Assembly: GCA_029975475.1 (NCBI GenBank)
Contig: JARKPB010000008.1
Coordinates: 372,001 to 436,000 of the forward strand
DNA length: 64,000 bases
DNA from: Anaerolineaceae bacterium
GTDB lineage: Bacteria; Chloroflexota; Anaerolineae; Anaerolineales; Anaerolineaceae
Direction of reading: 5' to 3'
Part shown: piece after piece, positions 44,026 through 54,001 of the stretch
How the letters are laid out: each line of letters opens with the position of its first letter
Numbering within the stretch: position 1 is the stretch's first letter
Made by a program: the position numbers and the translations under genes
The notes under the pieces: model-generated
Databases searched by the model: none
The model's input: only the letters and a program-made list of their open reading frames with translations
What the model was told of the DNA's origin: nothing

Positions 44026-44085
44026 GCGCCGTAAATTTGCCGGTCATTGTTCCACCGGCGCCGAACTTACTCAAGCGGAGGGATT

Positions 44086-44265
44086 ATGAACGATACGATG
44101 GAACCAAAGACGACGACCCTGGCCGAAACCGAAAATTACATGGCCTGGAAAGCGGATGAACCGGATGGTGAAACCACCTTCCACCTCGAGTTAAATAACA
44201 TCACCCTGCATTTCTTCCAGGAGGAATGGAAAGAATTCCTGGATCTGGTCAAAAAATTGGGTTAA
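44086..44265 (+). CDS. Small unknown protein downstream of the FHA gene
   Basis: A 59-residue acidic protein, not recognised. It ends in a helical stretch, FFQEEWKEFLDLVKKLG. Start 44086 is set by GGAGGG right upstream; the frame is open from 44047. It lies 60 bases after the FHA stop and is followed by a clear terminator, so the two genes form one unit. Confidence 0.62.
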   Translation: MNDTMEPKTTTLAETENYMAWKADEPDGETTFHLELNNITLHFFQEEWKEFLDLVKKLG

Positions 44266-44282
44266 TCGCTCCAGTGCATCAC

Positions 44283-44316
44283 AAAGCCCCCGGCGTTGCG
44301 GGGGCTTTTGGTTTTT
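44283..44316 (+). terminator. Rho-independent terminator after the FHA unit
   Basis: AAAGCCCCCG (44283-44292) pairs with CGGGGGCTTT (44299-44308) over a 6-base loop, followed by TGGTTTTT. It lies directly at the stop of the convergent formate dehydrogenase gene and may act on both. Confidence 0.9.
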
Positions 44317-44317
44317 A

Positions 44318-46477
44318 TCAATAGCGGCCTCGTTTCTGCCGGGCTTCTGGTGTCGCCAGTTCTTCTTCTCTGGCGGGGGTTATTCGCACCGCGGAGACTT
44401 TATATTCCGGAATTTTGGCAACCGGATCCACCGCGTCATTTGTTAACAGATTGGCAGCCGCTTCCCGGAAATGGAAGGGGATGAACACCACTCCGCTCAC
44501 AGCCTTGGGGGTCACATTGGCCCGCAGCACGATCGAACCGCGCCGCGAGGTTACCCGGACTGGTTGACCCGATTCAATCTTTAATCGGGCTGCGTCCGCG
44601 GGGTTGATCTCCACCAGCGCTTCCGGGTAAAGATCATCCATCCAGGAATTGCGCGTCAGAGAACCGCCGTGCCAGTGTTCCAGGACTCTGCCGGTGGTCA
44701 GGATCAGGGGAAAATCATCATCCGGCATCTCAGCCGAGGGAACATAATCCAGCGGATGAAATTTGCCCTTTCCGCGCGGAAAACGTTCGCTGAACAGGAA
44801 TGGTGTTCCGGGATGGGTCAGGTCTGGCACCGGGGTTTGCAGGCCTTCCTTTTCGATGCGTTCATAGCGGATGCCCGCGTAGTCCGGCACCAGCCGGCTC
44901 ATTTCCTCCAGAATTTCAGCCGGGTGTTGATAGTTCCAGCCCGCGCTGACCTGCCTGCCCAGCCGTTTTTCAATTCGCAATGCCAGGTCGCACAGAATCC
45001 GCCAGTCCGGGCGGGAATTTCCCCGCGGCGGAATCGCCTGCAGGACTCGCTGGACCCTCCGGTCGGTGTTGGTAAACGTGCCGTCTTTTTCAGCCCAGCT
45101 GGTCGCCGGGAGAAATACATCCGCGAACGCGCCTGACTCATTGATAAACAGGTCCTGTGCGACCAGGAATTCGATCTGTTCCATCTGGTGGCGGGTGTGG
45201 TTCAGATTCGGTTCCGACATCATCGGGTTTTCGCCCATGATATACAGGCACCGAACCCCGCCGGGTTGAACCGCCGCCATGATTTCGGTGGTCGTCAGCC
45301 CCAGGTTTCGATCCAGACCGCCCGGTTCGATCTTCCACGCGGCTTCAAATTTTTCTGCAGCCGCGAGGTCGTCTACCCGCTGATAACCGGGATAGTGCCA
45401 GGGCATCGCGCCGGAATCAGACGCGCCCTGCACGTTATTTTGCCCGCGCAGCGGGTTAAGACCGGTGCCGACTCGCCCGATGTTCCCGGTCAGCAAGGCA
45501 AGGTTGATCAGACTGAGCGCGTTAGCGGTGCCGTGCGTATGTTCGGGGATCCCCAGCGCCCAGTAGATCGCCGCGTTCTTCGCGCTCCCGTACATCCGCG
45601 CTGCCTGGATGATCAACTCCTGCGGTACTCCAGAAATGCTCTCTGCCACCGCTGGCGTAAACTTTTCCATCGATTCGGCAAAGGCGTCGAAATTCTCTGT
45701 GCGGCTGGCGATAAATTCCCGGTTGGCCAGCCCTTCTTTGAGGATCACATGCGCCATCGCCGCAAAAACAGGCACATCGGTGCCGGGTTTCTGCGCCAGC
45801 CAGAGCGCAGCGTAATTTACCATCTCAATTCGGCGGGGATCGACCACGATTAACTTTGCGCCGTACTTTTCCACCGCCGCCTTCATCTGAAGGGCGATAA
45901 TCGGGTGATTTTCGCTGACATTAGACCCGGTAACAATAAAGACATCATTTTGGATCACTTCCGCAGCCGTGTTGCTCATCGCTGAGGAGCCTACCGCCAT
46001 CTGCAGGGCGACCACGCTCGCCGCGTGGCATAAGCGCGTGCAGTGATCAATATTGTTGGTGCGAAACAGCGCGCGGATTAATTTTTGCAGCAGATAGTTG
46101 TCTTCGTTGGTCGCTTTGGCGCAGGAGTAAGCCGCCATTGCGCGCGGACCGTCCCGGCGGTAAATTTCCACCATACGGTCTGCCGCTGTATCCAGGGCTT
46201 CGTCCCAGCTCACCTCGCGCCATTCTGAAAGATCGAACGCTTGCGTCCTTGCGCCAGGTTTCTGGGGAACTTTGCGGATCAGGGGAGTGGTCACCCGGTT
46301 CGGTGAATAAAGAAAATCATACCCAAAGCGGCCTTTTACGCACAGATTTCCGTGATTCACGACCGAATCAAACGGAGAGGTCACACGGTAAATAAAATCG
46401 TCCTTCAGATGTAATTCCAGGGTGCAGCCAACCCCGCAGAATGGACAGGTCGTTTTTACCAGGCGGTCTTCTTTCAT
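44318..46477 (-). CDS. fdhA: Formate dehydrogenase catalytic subunit (molybdopterin, Cys type)
   Basis: A 719-residue bis-MGD oxidoreductase. The N-terminal [4Fe-4S] site is [14 protein letters not shown]...[10 protein letters not shown]. The active-site region [18 protein letters not shown] has Cys where E. coli FdhF has selenocysteine, followed by His, as in FDHs. The C-terminal cofactor cap contains [20 protein letters not shown]. It oxidises formate to CO2, or the reverse. It overlaps the ferredoxin subunit by 4 bases and has no Tat signal, so the enzyme is cytoplasmic and coupled to NAD(H) through its partners. Confidence 0.93.
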   Translation of the reverse strand: MKEDRLVKTTCPFCGVGCTLELHLKDDFIYRVTSPFDSVVNHGNLCVKGRFGYDFLYSPNRVTTPLIRKVPQKPGARTQAFDLSEWREVSWDEALDTAADRMVEIYRRDGPRAMAAYSCAKATNEDNYLLQKLIRALFRTNNIDHCTRLCHAASVVALQMAVGSSAMSNTAAEVIQNDVFIVTGSNVSENHPIIALQMKAAVEKYGAKLIVVDPRRIEMVNYAALWLAQKPGTDVPVFAAMAHVILKEGLANREFIASRTENFDAFAESMEKFTPAVAESISGVPQELIIQAARMYGSAKNAAIYWALGIPEHTHGTANALSLINLALLTGNIGRVGTGLNPLRGQNNVQGASDSGAMPWHYPGYQRVDDLAAAEKFEAAWKIEPGGLDRNLGLTTTEIMAAVQPGGVRCLYIMGENPMMSEPNLNHTRHQMEQIEFLVAQDLFINESGAFADVFLPATSWAEKDGTFTNTDRRVQRVLQAIPPRGNSRPDWRILCDLALRIEKRLGRQVSAGWNYQHPAEILEEMSRLVPDYAGIRYERIEKEGLQTPVPDLTHPGTPFLFSERFPRGKGKFHPLDYVPSAEMPDDDFPLILTTGRVLEHWHGGSLTRNSWMDDLYPEALVEINPADAARLKIESGQPVRVTSRRGSIVLRANVTPKAVSGVVFIPFHFREAAANLLTNDAVDPVAKIPEYKVSAVRITPAREEELATPEARQKRGRY

Positions 46478-47208
46478 GCCGCACCTCCTTCGGGGGCGGG
46501 TTGGGTGGTTTTTTTGGTTTTTGCCCGCCTTTGGCTGCGGGTCAGGCGCATGATCTCATCTGTCGTTTGCCCCTGTTCCATCAGCCATTGTTTTTTCGGT
46601 TTCAATGCCCCGGTCGGGCATACGCCAATACACTGACCGCAGAAAACACAGGTGGTTTCCGGGATCGGCCGGTTGAAAAATGTGCCAATCTGGGTGCGAT
46701 AGCCGCGGCCGGAAAAATTGATGGCGTAGGTAAACTGAGCGTCTTCGGCGCACACCTGCACGCACCGCCAGCAGAGAATGCATTTCGCATAGTCTCGAAT
46801 ATACATTGGGTTATCCTGGATGACTTCGGGGCTGCGGGTTTGAGCATCCGGATATCGGTCAGGTTGCGCCTGGTATTCAACCAGCATGGCCTGTATGTCC
46901 GGGGCGTCGCTCAGGTCAACGCTGGCGGCGAGCATTTCCAGGATGGTTTTGCGCGCGCGGCGGACGCGCGGGCTGTCGGTTTGAATCTCCATCCCCTCGT
47001 TAACTTTTGCCACACAGGCGGGGGTTAGCGTTCGCGCGCCGCTGACTTCCACCACGCAAATCCGGCACAGCCCGTTCGATGTGCAATAATCGTGATAGCA
47101 AATGGTCGGAATTTCAACGCCGACGCTGCTCGCCGCCTTCAGAATGGTGCTGCCCGCTGGCGCGGACACAGCCTGGCCGTTGATTTTTAGATGGATGTCT
47201 TCTGGCAT
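46474..47208 (-). CDS. NuoG/HoxU-like iron-sulfur subunit of formate dehydrogenase
   Basis: A 244-residue electron-transfer subunit. The N-terminal [2Fe-2S] ferredoxin has [20 protein letters not shown] with a later CVAK. A His/Cys [4Fe-4S] region follows. Two more clusters lie in [11 protein letters not shown] and [16 protein letters not shown]. It corresponds to the N-terminal part of NuoG or to HoxU, linking the NuoF-type flavin subunit to the molybdenum subunit. A Lys/Arg-rich tail ends it. Confidence 0.92.
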   Translation of the reverse strand: MPEDIHLKINGQAVSAPAGSTILKAASSVGVEIPTICYHDYCTSNGLCRICVVEVSGARTLTPACVAKVNEGMEIQTDSPRVRRARKTILEMLAASVDLSDAPDIQAMLVEYQAQPDRYPDAQTRSPEVIQDNPMYIRDYAKCILCWRCVQVCAEDAQFTYAINFSGRGYRTQIGTFFNRPIPETTCVFCGQCIGVCPTGALKPKKQWLMEQGQTTDEIMRLTRSQRRAKTKKTTQPAPEGGAA

Positions 47209-47227
47209 ACCGGCGCTCCTGTACCTG

Positions 47228-48952
47228 TTAAACCGATGGCTTGAATAAATGCGGCCAGAGCCGCATCGCGCTGAGGACGGCTGAAGCTGCGGTCTGGCCC
47301 AACCCGCAGATGGAAGCGTCGCTCATTGTCCAACCAATGTCCTGAAGCCGATCCCAGTCTTCACTTTGGGGCTGGCTGCGGTTGATTCGGTGGAGGATTT
47401 CTTCCTGGCGCTGAGTGCCGATCTGGCAGGGGTAACATTTGCCGCAGGATTCTTCAGCGAAAAATCGCGCCAGGCGGTAGCAGATGTCGCGCATATCGCG
47501 GGTATCGTCAAACACCGTAATGACCCCCGAACCAAGCGGCAGCCCGACGGCGCGCAGATCCTCAAAGGATAAGCGAACATCCAGGTCTTTTTCCGTTGTG
47601 AAAACCCCGGCAGCGCCGCCAAACAGGATAGCCTGAAGCGGGCGCTGGCCGCGAACACCGCCCGCCAATTCTTCAAGCAGCACCCGCAGCGGTATTCCAA
47701 ACGGCACTTCATACAGCCCCGGCCTTGCCACATCACCCGAAAGGCAGAACAACTTGGGTCCAGGGGATTTTTCTGTGCCGATTTTCCGGTATTCTTCCGC
47801 GCCTAAATTTAAGATCAGCGGCACATTACACAGCGTTTCTACGTTGTTGATTACTGTTGGCCTGCCAAACAGCCCCGCGGTGGTCGGGAAGGGCGGTTTA
47901 AGCCGCGGAAAGCCGCGCTTGCCTTCGATGGATTCAAATAACGCCGTTTCCTCTCCACAAATATAGGCACCTGCCCCGCGGCGAATTTCTATCTCAAAAC
48001 GAAAATCGCTGCCGTGAATCGTCTCGCCAATCCATCCTGCGGCGGCGGCTTCATCGATTGCCCGGCTCATGACTTCATAGGGGTAGAGGTATTCTCCGCG
48101 GATGTAAAGATAGGCTTTTTGTGCGCCCACGGCGTAGGCGGCAATGATCATCCCCTCCAGCAGACGGTGCGGATCTTCCTCCATCATCACACGGTCCTTA
48201 AATGTCCCTGGTTCCGCTTCGTCTGCGTTGCAGACAAGATAGCGGATTTCCCCTGGCGCGTTGGCGGCGGCTTCCCATTTCATCCCGGTGGGAAAAGCGG
48301 CGCCGCCGCGTCCAACCAGACCGGAGGCTTTGACCATGGTGATGATTTCTCCCGGCCGCATGCTGAGGGCTTTTTCCAGCGCCTGGTACCCCCCGCTCTG
48401 GCGGTACTCTTCCAGTGTGGTGGGCCGACCCTTCCCGCAGTTGGCCGTGAGCAGGTTGATAGAGCGGCCAATCACCGACCGGGGGTGTTCCGGTTTGCCT
48501 TTGACCAGGTCCTGATAACTTTGCGCAGAACTGGCGGTCGCCCCGCGGCCTTGAACCAGGACGGCAGGAGCGTGTTCGCACAGCCCGAGGCAGGGCGCGC
48601 GTTCGACAACCAGTTCCGGCAGGCTGCCTTCCGCTGTATTTTTGGAAGCCACACTCTGAGAGAAGCGTTTCATCACCCCGTCCGCGCCCGCCATGGCGCA
48701 GGCCGGGTCAGCACAGACGTGGATCACCGTCCGGGCGGCGGGCTGTTTTAAGAACAGGGCGTAAAAATCAATGACTCCGTAAACATCCGCCAGCGGAACG
48801 CGCAGGGTCCGCGCGATTTCTTCGGCGGCAAATTCTGGAATATACCCATACAGGTCTTGAGCAGTGTGCAAAGCGGGCAGCAGTCCGCTTCTACCTTTTG
48901 GTTGAAGCAGCCGCAGCCGGTCTTTCAGCGGAGATAGATCCAGATCATCCAT
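47228..48952 (-). CDS. Fused NuoE-NuoF NADH-oxidising subunit of formate dehydrogenase
   Basis: A 574-residue diaphorase fusion. Residues ~1-150 are a NuoE thioredoxin-like [2Fe-2S] domain ([36 protein letters not shown]). From ~195 on it is Nuo[18 protein letters not shown] for [40 protein letters not shown], and the [4Fe-4S] [13 protein letters not shown]. It takes electrons to NAD+. GGAG precedes the ATG at 48952. It is first in a three-gene operon and diverges from mobA across 105 bases. Confidence 0.93.
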   Translation of the reverse strand: MDDLDLSPLKDRLRLLQPKGRSGLLPALHTAQDLYGYIPEFAAEEIARTLRVPLADVYGVIDFYALFLKQPAARTVIHVCADPACAMAGADGVMKRFSQSVASKNTAEGSLPELVVERAPCLGLCEHAPAVLVQGRGATASSAQSYQDLVKGKPEHPRSVIGRSINLLTANCGKGRPTTLEEYRQSGGYQALEKALSMRPGEIITMVKASGLVGRGGAAFPTGMKWEAAANAPGEIRYLVCNADEAEPGTFKDRVMMEEDPHRLLEGMIIAAYAVGAQKAYLYIRGEYLYPYEVMSRAIDEAAAAGWIGETIHGSDFRFEIEIRRGAGAYICGEETALFESIEGKRGFPRLKPPFPTTAGLFGRPTVINNVETLCNVPLILNLGAEEYRKIGTEKSPGPKLFCLSGDVARPGLYEVPFGIPLRVLLEELAGGVRGQRPLQAILFGGAAGVFTTEKDLDVRLSFEDLRAVGLPLGSGVITVFDDTRDMRDICYRLARFFAEESCGKCYPCQIGTQRQEEILHRINRSQPQSEDWDRLQDIGWTMSDASICGLGQTAASAVLSAMRLWPHLFKPSV

Positions 48953-49017
48953 TGTTCAGCTCCATTCGTGGCAAGGCTCTTGAATAGGAAGGCTTTTTTG
49001 GTGGGTGGGAACAGATG

Positions 49018-49046
49018 TTGGATAAAACGGACGAACTAAGTATAAT
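49018..49046 (+). promoter_or_regulatory. Promoter of mobA (near-leaderless)
   Basis: TTGGAT (49018-49023), 17-base spacer, TATAAT (49041-49046). The predicted start is within about five bases of ATG 49058, and no Shine-Dalgarno is present. Confidence 0.6.
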
Positions 49047-49057
49047 TATATCGAAAT

Positions 49058-49672
49058 ATGCTCACATTGGTACTGCAAGCAGGCGGATTATCCACCCGAA
49101 TGGGGCAAAATAAAGCGCTGATGCCGTTTTGCGGTCAGCCGCTGATTGAACGCGTGCTCAATCGATTAAAGCCGGCGGCGGATGAAATCATCATTACCAC
49201 CAATGTTCCGCAAGATTTTGATTTTCTCGGGGTAAAACTGGTCATCGATGATCTGCCCGGGAAGGGGGCTTTAGGCGGGTTATATACCGCGTTAAAGGCT
49301 GCCAGCAGCCCGCTGGTGGCAGTTGTCGCCTGCGATATGCCTTTCGCGTCTCTGGCGCTGATCCGCGCGGAGGAAAATATCCTCAAACGCGAAGAGTACG
49401 ACGCTGCGGTTCCCTGCTGGAAGGATGAACTCGAACCGCTGCACGCGGTTTACCGCCGTGATGCCTGTCTGCCGCAGTTATTGCGCGCTCTCGATTCCGG
49501 AGAACGCAAATTATCCAGCGTGGTGGCCAATTTCCACCTTTACTGTATGACCTATGACGAACTTTTAGAAGCAGATCCGTACGGTCTGGCTTTTTCCAAT
49601 GTGAATACATTGATTGAATTTAAACAGGCGGAGAATCTGGCCAAAGCGCTGGAAAAAAAGCCAAAAAATTAA
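49058..49672 (+). CDS. mobA: Molybdenum cofactor guanylyltransferase
   Basis: A 204-residue nucleotidyltransferase that adds GMP to molybdopterin for the MGD cofactor. The N-terminal LQAGGLSTRMGQNKALMPF is the MobA signature, followed by VIDDLPGKGALGGLYTAL and VVACDMPFASLALI with the metal-binding Asp. Its place divergent from the formate dehydrogenase operon, whose catalytic subunit needs bis-MGD, supports the assignment over a generic sugar nucleotidyltransferase. Confidence 0.92.
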   Translation: MLTLVLQAGGLSTRMGQNKALMPFCGQPLIERVLNRLKPAADEIIITTNVPQDFDFLGVKLVIDDLPGKGALGGLYTALKAASSPLVAVVACDMPFASLALIRAEENILKREEYDAAVPCWKDELEPLHAVYRRDACLPQLLRALDSGERKLSSVVANFHLYCMTYDELLEADPYGLAFSNVNTLIEFKQAENLAKALEKKPKN

Positions 49673-49763
49673 TCGGTGGATTTTTCAGGATGGGTTAAAA
49701 TCAACCGGGCGGGTTTTTTCCCTGCCCGGCAATCCTTTATATTCCCAAATCAGGTAGGATTTT

Positions 49764-50834
49764 ATGATTGATTGTTCACGTTTAGACCGCCCGGATGAAC
49801 TCACCGCTCTGGACTCTCAGGACATGATCGGCCATATTCGCGCCCTGCCCGCTCAACTGACGGCCGCCTGGGATTTGGCGATGAATGCGGCCTTGCCGGA
49901 ATGGAGGAATTTCCAGCAAATTCTGGTCGCGGGAATGGGCGGTTCCGCCATCGGAGCCGATCTGCTGGCGGCTTATGTCGAACCATTTTGTCCTGTGCCG
50001 GTCTCTGTCCAGCGCGATTACACCTTGCCCGCCTGGGTCAACCCGGTCAATACCCTGGTAATCGCCTCTTCGCATTCAGGAAATACCGAAGAAACTCTTT
50101 CCGTTGTTTCTCAGGCTCAGGAGCGCGGCTGCGCGGTTCTTTCCGTTTGCACCGGCGGGGAGCTGATGCGCCTCAGTCAGGCAGCCGGTATTCCGGTAAT
50201 CCAGTTTGAACATCGCGGGCAGCCTCGGGCGGCTGTGGGTTACTCATTTGGCATTTTACTGGGCGTGCTGCACCGCTATGGATTAATTCCCGATCAGCGG
50301 GAAGCGCTGGAAGGCGCCGCGGCGGCAATGCGAAGCCAGGAGTCAGCGTTGCGGGTTGAAGCGCCGGTGAAAGACAATCCGGCCAAGCGGGCTGCCGGCC
50401 AGCTGGTTGACCGCTGGGTGGTGGTTTTTGGTTCCGGGTTGATGGCCCCAGTCGCGCGGCGCTGGAAAGGGCAGATTTCTGAAATTGCCAAAGCCTGGGC
50501 TCAGGCAGAAAGTCTGCCGGAAGCCGATCACAATTCCCTGGCTGGCCTGGCTTTTCCGCGCAGCCAGCTTGATCACATGACAGCGCTATTTTTGGAAGCG
50601 GCGGCAAATCATCCCCGCAACCTTCTGCGCTCCAGCCTGACCCGCGAGATTTTCATGGTGGAAGGAATTGGGACGGATGTGTTTCAGGCGAAAGGCGATA
50701 CGCCGATGCAGCAGCTCTGGACAATGATCCAGCTGGGTGATTATCTGGCTTATTACCTGGCGATGATTTACGGGGTTGACCCCACGCCGATTGAATTTAT
50801 CTCTGGATTGAAAGCAGCGATGGCCGAAGCGTGA
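49764..50834 (+). CDS. Bifunctional phosphoglucose/phosphomannose isomerase
   Basis: A 356-residue SIS-domain isomerase of the archaeal/bacterial PGI/PMI family. The first SIS domain has LVAGMGGSAIGADLLAAYV and NTLVIASSHSGNTEETLS. The second has VVFGSGLMAPVARRWKGQIS and LPEADHNSLAGLAFP, with a Glu and His expected in catalysis. It interconverts glucose-6-P or mannose-6-P with fructose-6-P. AGGTAGGA lies before the ATG. It shares the rightward run with mobA and dinB. Confidence 0.92.
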   Translation: MIDCSRLDRPDELTALDSQDMIGHIRALPAQLTAAWDLAMNAALPEWRNFQQILVAGMGGSAIGADLLAAYVEPFCPVPVSVQRDYTLPAWVNPVNTLVIASSHSGNTEETLSVVSQAQERGCAVLSVCTGGELMRLSQAAGIPVIQFEHRGQPRAAVGYSFGILLGVLHRYGLIPDQREALEGAAAAMRSQESALRVEAPVKDNPAKRAAGQLVDRWVVVFGSGLMAPVARRWKGQISEIAKAWAQAESLPEADHNSLAGLAFPRSQLDHMTALFLEAAANHPRNLLRSSLTREIFMVEGIGTDVFQAKGDTPMQQLWTMIQLGDYLAYYLAMIYGVDPTPIEFISGLKAAMAEA

Positions 50835-50858
50835 ACGTTTGATACCGGGAGCACCCAA

Positions 50859-52070
50859 TTGGCAGTTCGCAAGATCCTGCATATTGACCTGGATGCTTTT
50901 TTCTGCTCGGTCGAAGAGCAGATGAACCCCGCCCTGCGGGGCAAAGCCTTCGCGGTTGGAGGTCGGCCGGATCAGCGCGGTGTGGTCGCTTCCTGTTCTT
51001 ATCCTGCCCGGAAAGCCGGGATACGATCTGCCATGCCAATGAGCCAGGCATTGCGCCTCTTACCCGCTTTGATCGTCGTTCCCGCCAGACATCATGAATA
51101 CGGAAAGCGCTCGGACGCGGTCATGGCCATTTTACGCAACTGGACGCCAATCCTTGAGCAGGTGTCTGTGGATGAAGCGTTTCTGGATCTTTCCGATCTC
51201 CCGGAAGATTTGGAGACGCTGGCAAAAAAAATCCAGACGGAAGTTCAACAGAAAACAGGCCTTCCCTGTTCGCTGGGGGGCGCGGTAAATAAACTGGTCG
51301 CCAAAATTGCCAATGACGTCGGAAAAAGCCGATCCGCTGGCAACGGACCGCCACGGGCAATTTTGATCGTTCCCCCCGGGAAAGAGGCTGAGTTTTTAGC
51401 CCCGCTGCCGGTTAAAACCATCTGGGGAATTGGGGATAAAACCGCAAACCGTCTCGCTGAACTGGGCATCAAGACCGCTTCTCAACTGGCGGCCGCGGAT
51501 GAGGAATTTCTGATCAGTCAGTTTGGAAAATTTGGCCGGATGATGAAGCAGTCAGCCGCCGGGCATGATGACTCGCCCGTGATGGTGGAGCATGCGGTAA
51601 AATCCATCAGCCAGGAAATTACCTTTGAGCGCGACCTGGCGGACAGGGAGCGATTAATTCAGACGCTGCATGATCTCTCCGCGCAGGTCGCGTTTCGTCT
51701 GAGGTCGAACAGTTTGGAAGGTTCCACTGTCCGAATCAAAATCCGCTGGCCGGATTTCAGCACCCATACCCGCCAGGTGACACTGGCGCAGGCCACCTGT
51801 CAGGATGGGGTCATTTTTTCAACTGCCTGCGGTCTGTTTGATTCAATCTGGGCGCCGGGGCGGCCCGTGCGTTTAATCGGTGTGGGGGTTTCCGGGCTGC
51901 AGACGCCGTTCAGGCAGCTCCCGCTGTGGGACTCGATGGATGAAAAAGAAAGACGCCTGCTCACGGCAGTGGACGAAGTTCGCGAAAAATTTGGTAAAAC
52001 CGCCATCCAGCGGGGCGACCAGCTGAAACCTGGATTTTCACACCCTGACGGTAAAAGAGGACAACATTGA
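50859..52070 (+). CDS. dinB: DNA polymerase IV (Y family)
   Basis: A 403-residue translesion polymerase. The palm has HIDLDAFFCSVEEQMNP with catalytic Asp and YPARKAGIRSAMPMSQAL. SVDEAFLDLSDL gives the second acidic pair. The thumb HhH is KTIWGIGDKTANRLAELGIK, and the little-finger domain closes with VRLIGVGVSGLQ. It bypasses lesions at the cost of accuracy. The start is TTG 50859 behind GGGAG. No LexA box is evident upstream. Its stop overlaps the TTG of the next gene. Confidence 0.94.
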   Translation: MAVRKILHIDLDAFFCSVEEQMNPALRGKAFAVGGRPDQRGVVASCSYPARKAGIRSAMPMSQALRLLPALIVVPARHHEYGKRSDAVMAILRNWTPILEQVSVDEAFLDLSDLPEDLETLAKKIQTEVQQKTGLPCSLGGAVNKLVAKIANDVGKSRSAGNGPPRAILIVPPGKEAEFLAPLPVKTIWGIGDKTANRLAELGIKTASQLAAADEEFLISQFGKFGRMMKQSAAGHDDSPVMVEHAVKSISQEITFERDLADRERLIQTLHDLSAQVAFRLRSNSLEGSTVRIKIRWPDFSTHTRQVTLAQATCQDGVIFSTACGLFDSIWAPGRPVRLIGVGVSGLQTPFRQLPLWDSMDEKERRLLTAVDEVREKFGKTAIQRGDQLKPGFSHPDGKRGQH

Positions 52071-52705
52071 AGCACTTTCAAACGGAGTGGAAAAGTAAAT
52101 TGTTGGACGGTTTGATGCCGGCGGTTATCTTACTGCTGGTATCCTTTGTTACCCGGCTGGCCGGTCTGGCTGTGACCAGATTTTTAGGTTCGCTGGGGAT
52201 GCTTTTATTTCTGGTCATCCTGCTGTCGTTTTCCATGTTTTTGCTGGAACAGTCCTTACTTAACAAACGGGCCGAGCATGTGCGCATCTGGGACGGCATG
52301 CTGGCCGGGTTATTCGCCTGGCTGGTGTTATCCTCGGTTGAGATGCTGGGACCCAGCGCCCTGGCGGGCAGAAACGGTTTGCTGGTCCTGTTAATGGTCA
52401 GCATCATCACGTTTATCCTCTGGCGGCGAATTTACCCGGTGGGAATGAAATATTTCAGCATTGTCCTTCTGGCAAACTGGTCTGCGCTGGTTGGTTTTAA
52501 TATTCTCAACCAGTTCTTTCATCACCTGAAGTGGTTTCCTTACCTGACAGGAGGCTTGAGCATTTCAGCCGGAATCGCGGGTTTTCTTCTAGCTGTTTGG
52601 ATCTTATTAAGCAGCCGGACGCGAACACAAAGAATGAGATACTCAGCGTGGTTGTGGTTTTGCTGTCTTTTGATATTGATCTTTCTTCAATTCCCGTTCA
52701 TTTAG
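52067..52705 (+). CDS. Polytopic membrane protein of unknown function
   Basis: A 212-residue protein with six or seven hydrophobic helices (MPAVILLLVSFVTRLAGLAV, LGMLLFLVILLSFSMFLLEQ, WDGMLAGLFAWLVLSSVEML, GLLVLLMVSIITFILW and others). No family recognised. The TTG start at 52067 lies in a TTGA overlap with the dinB stop and has AAGAGG upstream, so it is coupled to dinB. Its 3' end overlaps the convergent glycosyltransferase gene by 8 bases. Confidence 0.65.
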   Translation: MKHFQTEWKSKLLDGLMPAVILLLVSFVTRLAGLAVTRFLGSLGMLLFLVILLSFSMFLLEQSLLNKRAEHVRIWDGMLAGLFAWLVLSSVEMLGPSALAGRNGLLVLLMVSIITFILWRRIYPVGMKYFSIVLLANWSALVGFNILNQFFHHLKWFPYLTGGLSISAGIAGFLLAVWILLSSRTRTQRMRYSAWLWFCCLLILIFLQFPFI

Positions 52706-53951
52706 CCGATCTATCCAGTACCTCTGCGTAGACCATTTGTATCTGGCGGGCGATTTCTCCCCAGTGATAGCTGCGGGCGTGAACGGCCGCTTTTTCGCCC
52801 ATGGTTTTTCTCAGGTCTTCATCAATCATTAAACGAAACAGGCAGTCTGCCAGCGCTTTGGCATCCCCGTCTGGAACCACAAAACCGGTTTCTCCATCCT
52901 TTACCAGGAATGCCAGGCCGCCAACCTGCGAAGCCACAACCGGGGTGCCGCAGGCCATGGCTTCCAGCGCAACCATCCCGAAGGATTCATAATGAGACGG
53001 CATGACCACCATTTCAGCGGCCGAATAATAATATGGCAAAGTATCCTGGCCGCGCTTGCCCAGAAAGAGGATCATATTATCCAGCCCGTGCTGGCGGCTG
53101 ATATCTTTCAGCCTGCGCATTTCATTTGAAAGCTCTGCTTCTTTACTTTCCGGGTCTCCGCCAATGATAACCAGATCATGGGGCAGTTCGCATTGAACCC
53201 CGCTGGTTTTCAGGATGCTCATGGCTTTTAAGAGCGTGTCGATGCCCTTCAGCGGTTCGATCCTTCCGACAAATAAAATGATGCGGTCATCTTCCGGAAC
53301 CTGGATGGCTTGTTTGGCTTCGTCTTTCGGGATTGGATAAAAACGAGCGGGGTCGACCCCCGGAGGTACGACGGCGATTTTTCCGGAATCGGCCCGATAC
53401 AAGAATTCTAATTGAGCTTTTTCCGCCACAGTGGCGGCGATTACTTTGCTTGCCCAGGCGATAATCTGCTTTTCGCCCGTGATGCGCTCTGGCGGATCCA
53501 TTTCTTCCGGGGAGCGGGCGATGCGGTTCTTCATTTCGCCCAGCGTGTGAAACATTTGGATGAAAGGAATGTGCCAGCTTTCTTTTAACTGCTGGGCTGC
53601 CAGACCGGAGAGCCAGTAATGGCTGTGAATTAAATCATACTGAATCGCTTTTTCCTGGGCAAATTGTTGGATCCCGGTCACGAAATCCGGCACATACTGG
53701 ATCAGCTCTTTTTTCGGCAGTGGAATCTCAGGCCCGGCGGGGATGTGGACAACCCGGCAGCCGTAACCCAGGTCATGAAGGATGTGGGGGACATGGTCAT
53801 CCTGAGAACGCGTGAACACGTCCACATGAACGCCGCATTCTCCCAGTTTTCGGGTCAGTTCGCGAACATACACATTCATCCCCCCGGTATCCTTGCCGCC
53901 CAGAACGGCCAGGGGACAGGTATGATAAGAAAGCATGGCGATGTTGAGCAT
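52698..53951 (-). CDS. GT4-family glycosyltransferase
   Basis: A 417-residue retaining glycosyltransferase (family GT4). The acceptor-side loop is LGGKDTGGMNVYVRELTRKL. DLIHSHYWLSGLAAQ and VVPPGVDPARFYP are typical of the MshA/sucrose-phosphate-synthase-like subgroup. The donor site has FVGRIEPLKGIDTLLKA and HYESFGMVALEAMACGTPVV with the E-x7-E pair. It transfers a sugar from a nucleotide donor, and the acceptor is unknown. ATG 53951 is chosen for AAGG upstream; the frame is open from 53969. Confidence 0.9.
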   Translation of the reverse strand: MLNIAMLSYHTCPLAVLGGKDTGGMNVYVRELTRKLGECGVHVDVFTRSQDDHVPHILHDLGYGCRVVHIPAGPEIPLPKKELIQYVPDFVTGIQQFAQEKAIQYDLIHSHYWLSGLAAQQLKESWHIPFIQMFHTLGEMKNRIARSPEEMDPPERITGEKQIIAWASKVIAATVAEKAQLEFLYRADSGKIAVVPPGVDPARFYPIPKDEAKQAIQVPEDDRIILFVGRIEPLKGIDTLLKAMSILKTSGVQCELPHDLVIIGGDPESKEAELSNEMRRLKDISRQHGLDNMILFLGKRGQDTLPYYYSAAEMVVMPSHYESFGMVALEAMACGTPVVASQVGGLAFLVKDGETGFVVPDGDAKALADCLFRLMIDEDLRKTMGEKAAVHARSYHWGEIARQIQMVYAEVLDRSAK

Positions 53952-53957
53952 TGAACC

Positions 53958-53986
53958 TTGCCTTTTCAACCGCGGTCAGATATAAT
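53958..53986 (+). promoter_or_regulatory. Promoter of tRNA-Thr
   Basis: TTGCCT (53958-53963), 17-base spacer, TATAAT (53981-53986), 15 bases before the mature tRNA 5' end. Confidence 0.7.
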
Positions 53987-54001
53987 TTCGCCTGCCTGAC
54001 C

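Noticed and set aside
45188-45853. Antisense frame inside the formate dehydrogenase gene
   Set aside because: There is no ribosome site or domain, and it is fully covered by a conserved catalytic subunit.
48014-48751. 245-residue frame antisense to the NuoE-NuoF fusion
   Set aside because: It is a shadow of a strongly conserved gene, with no start signal.
49705-49729. Terminator between mobA and the isomerase gene
   Set aside because: CCGGGC/GCCCGG forms a hairpin, but the T-run is in the loop and none follows, so it is not a standard terminator.
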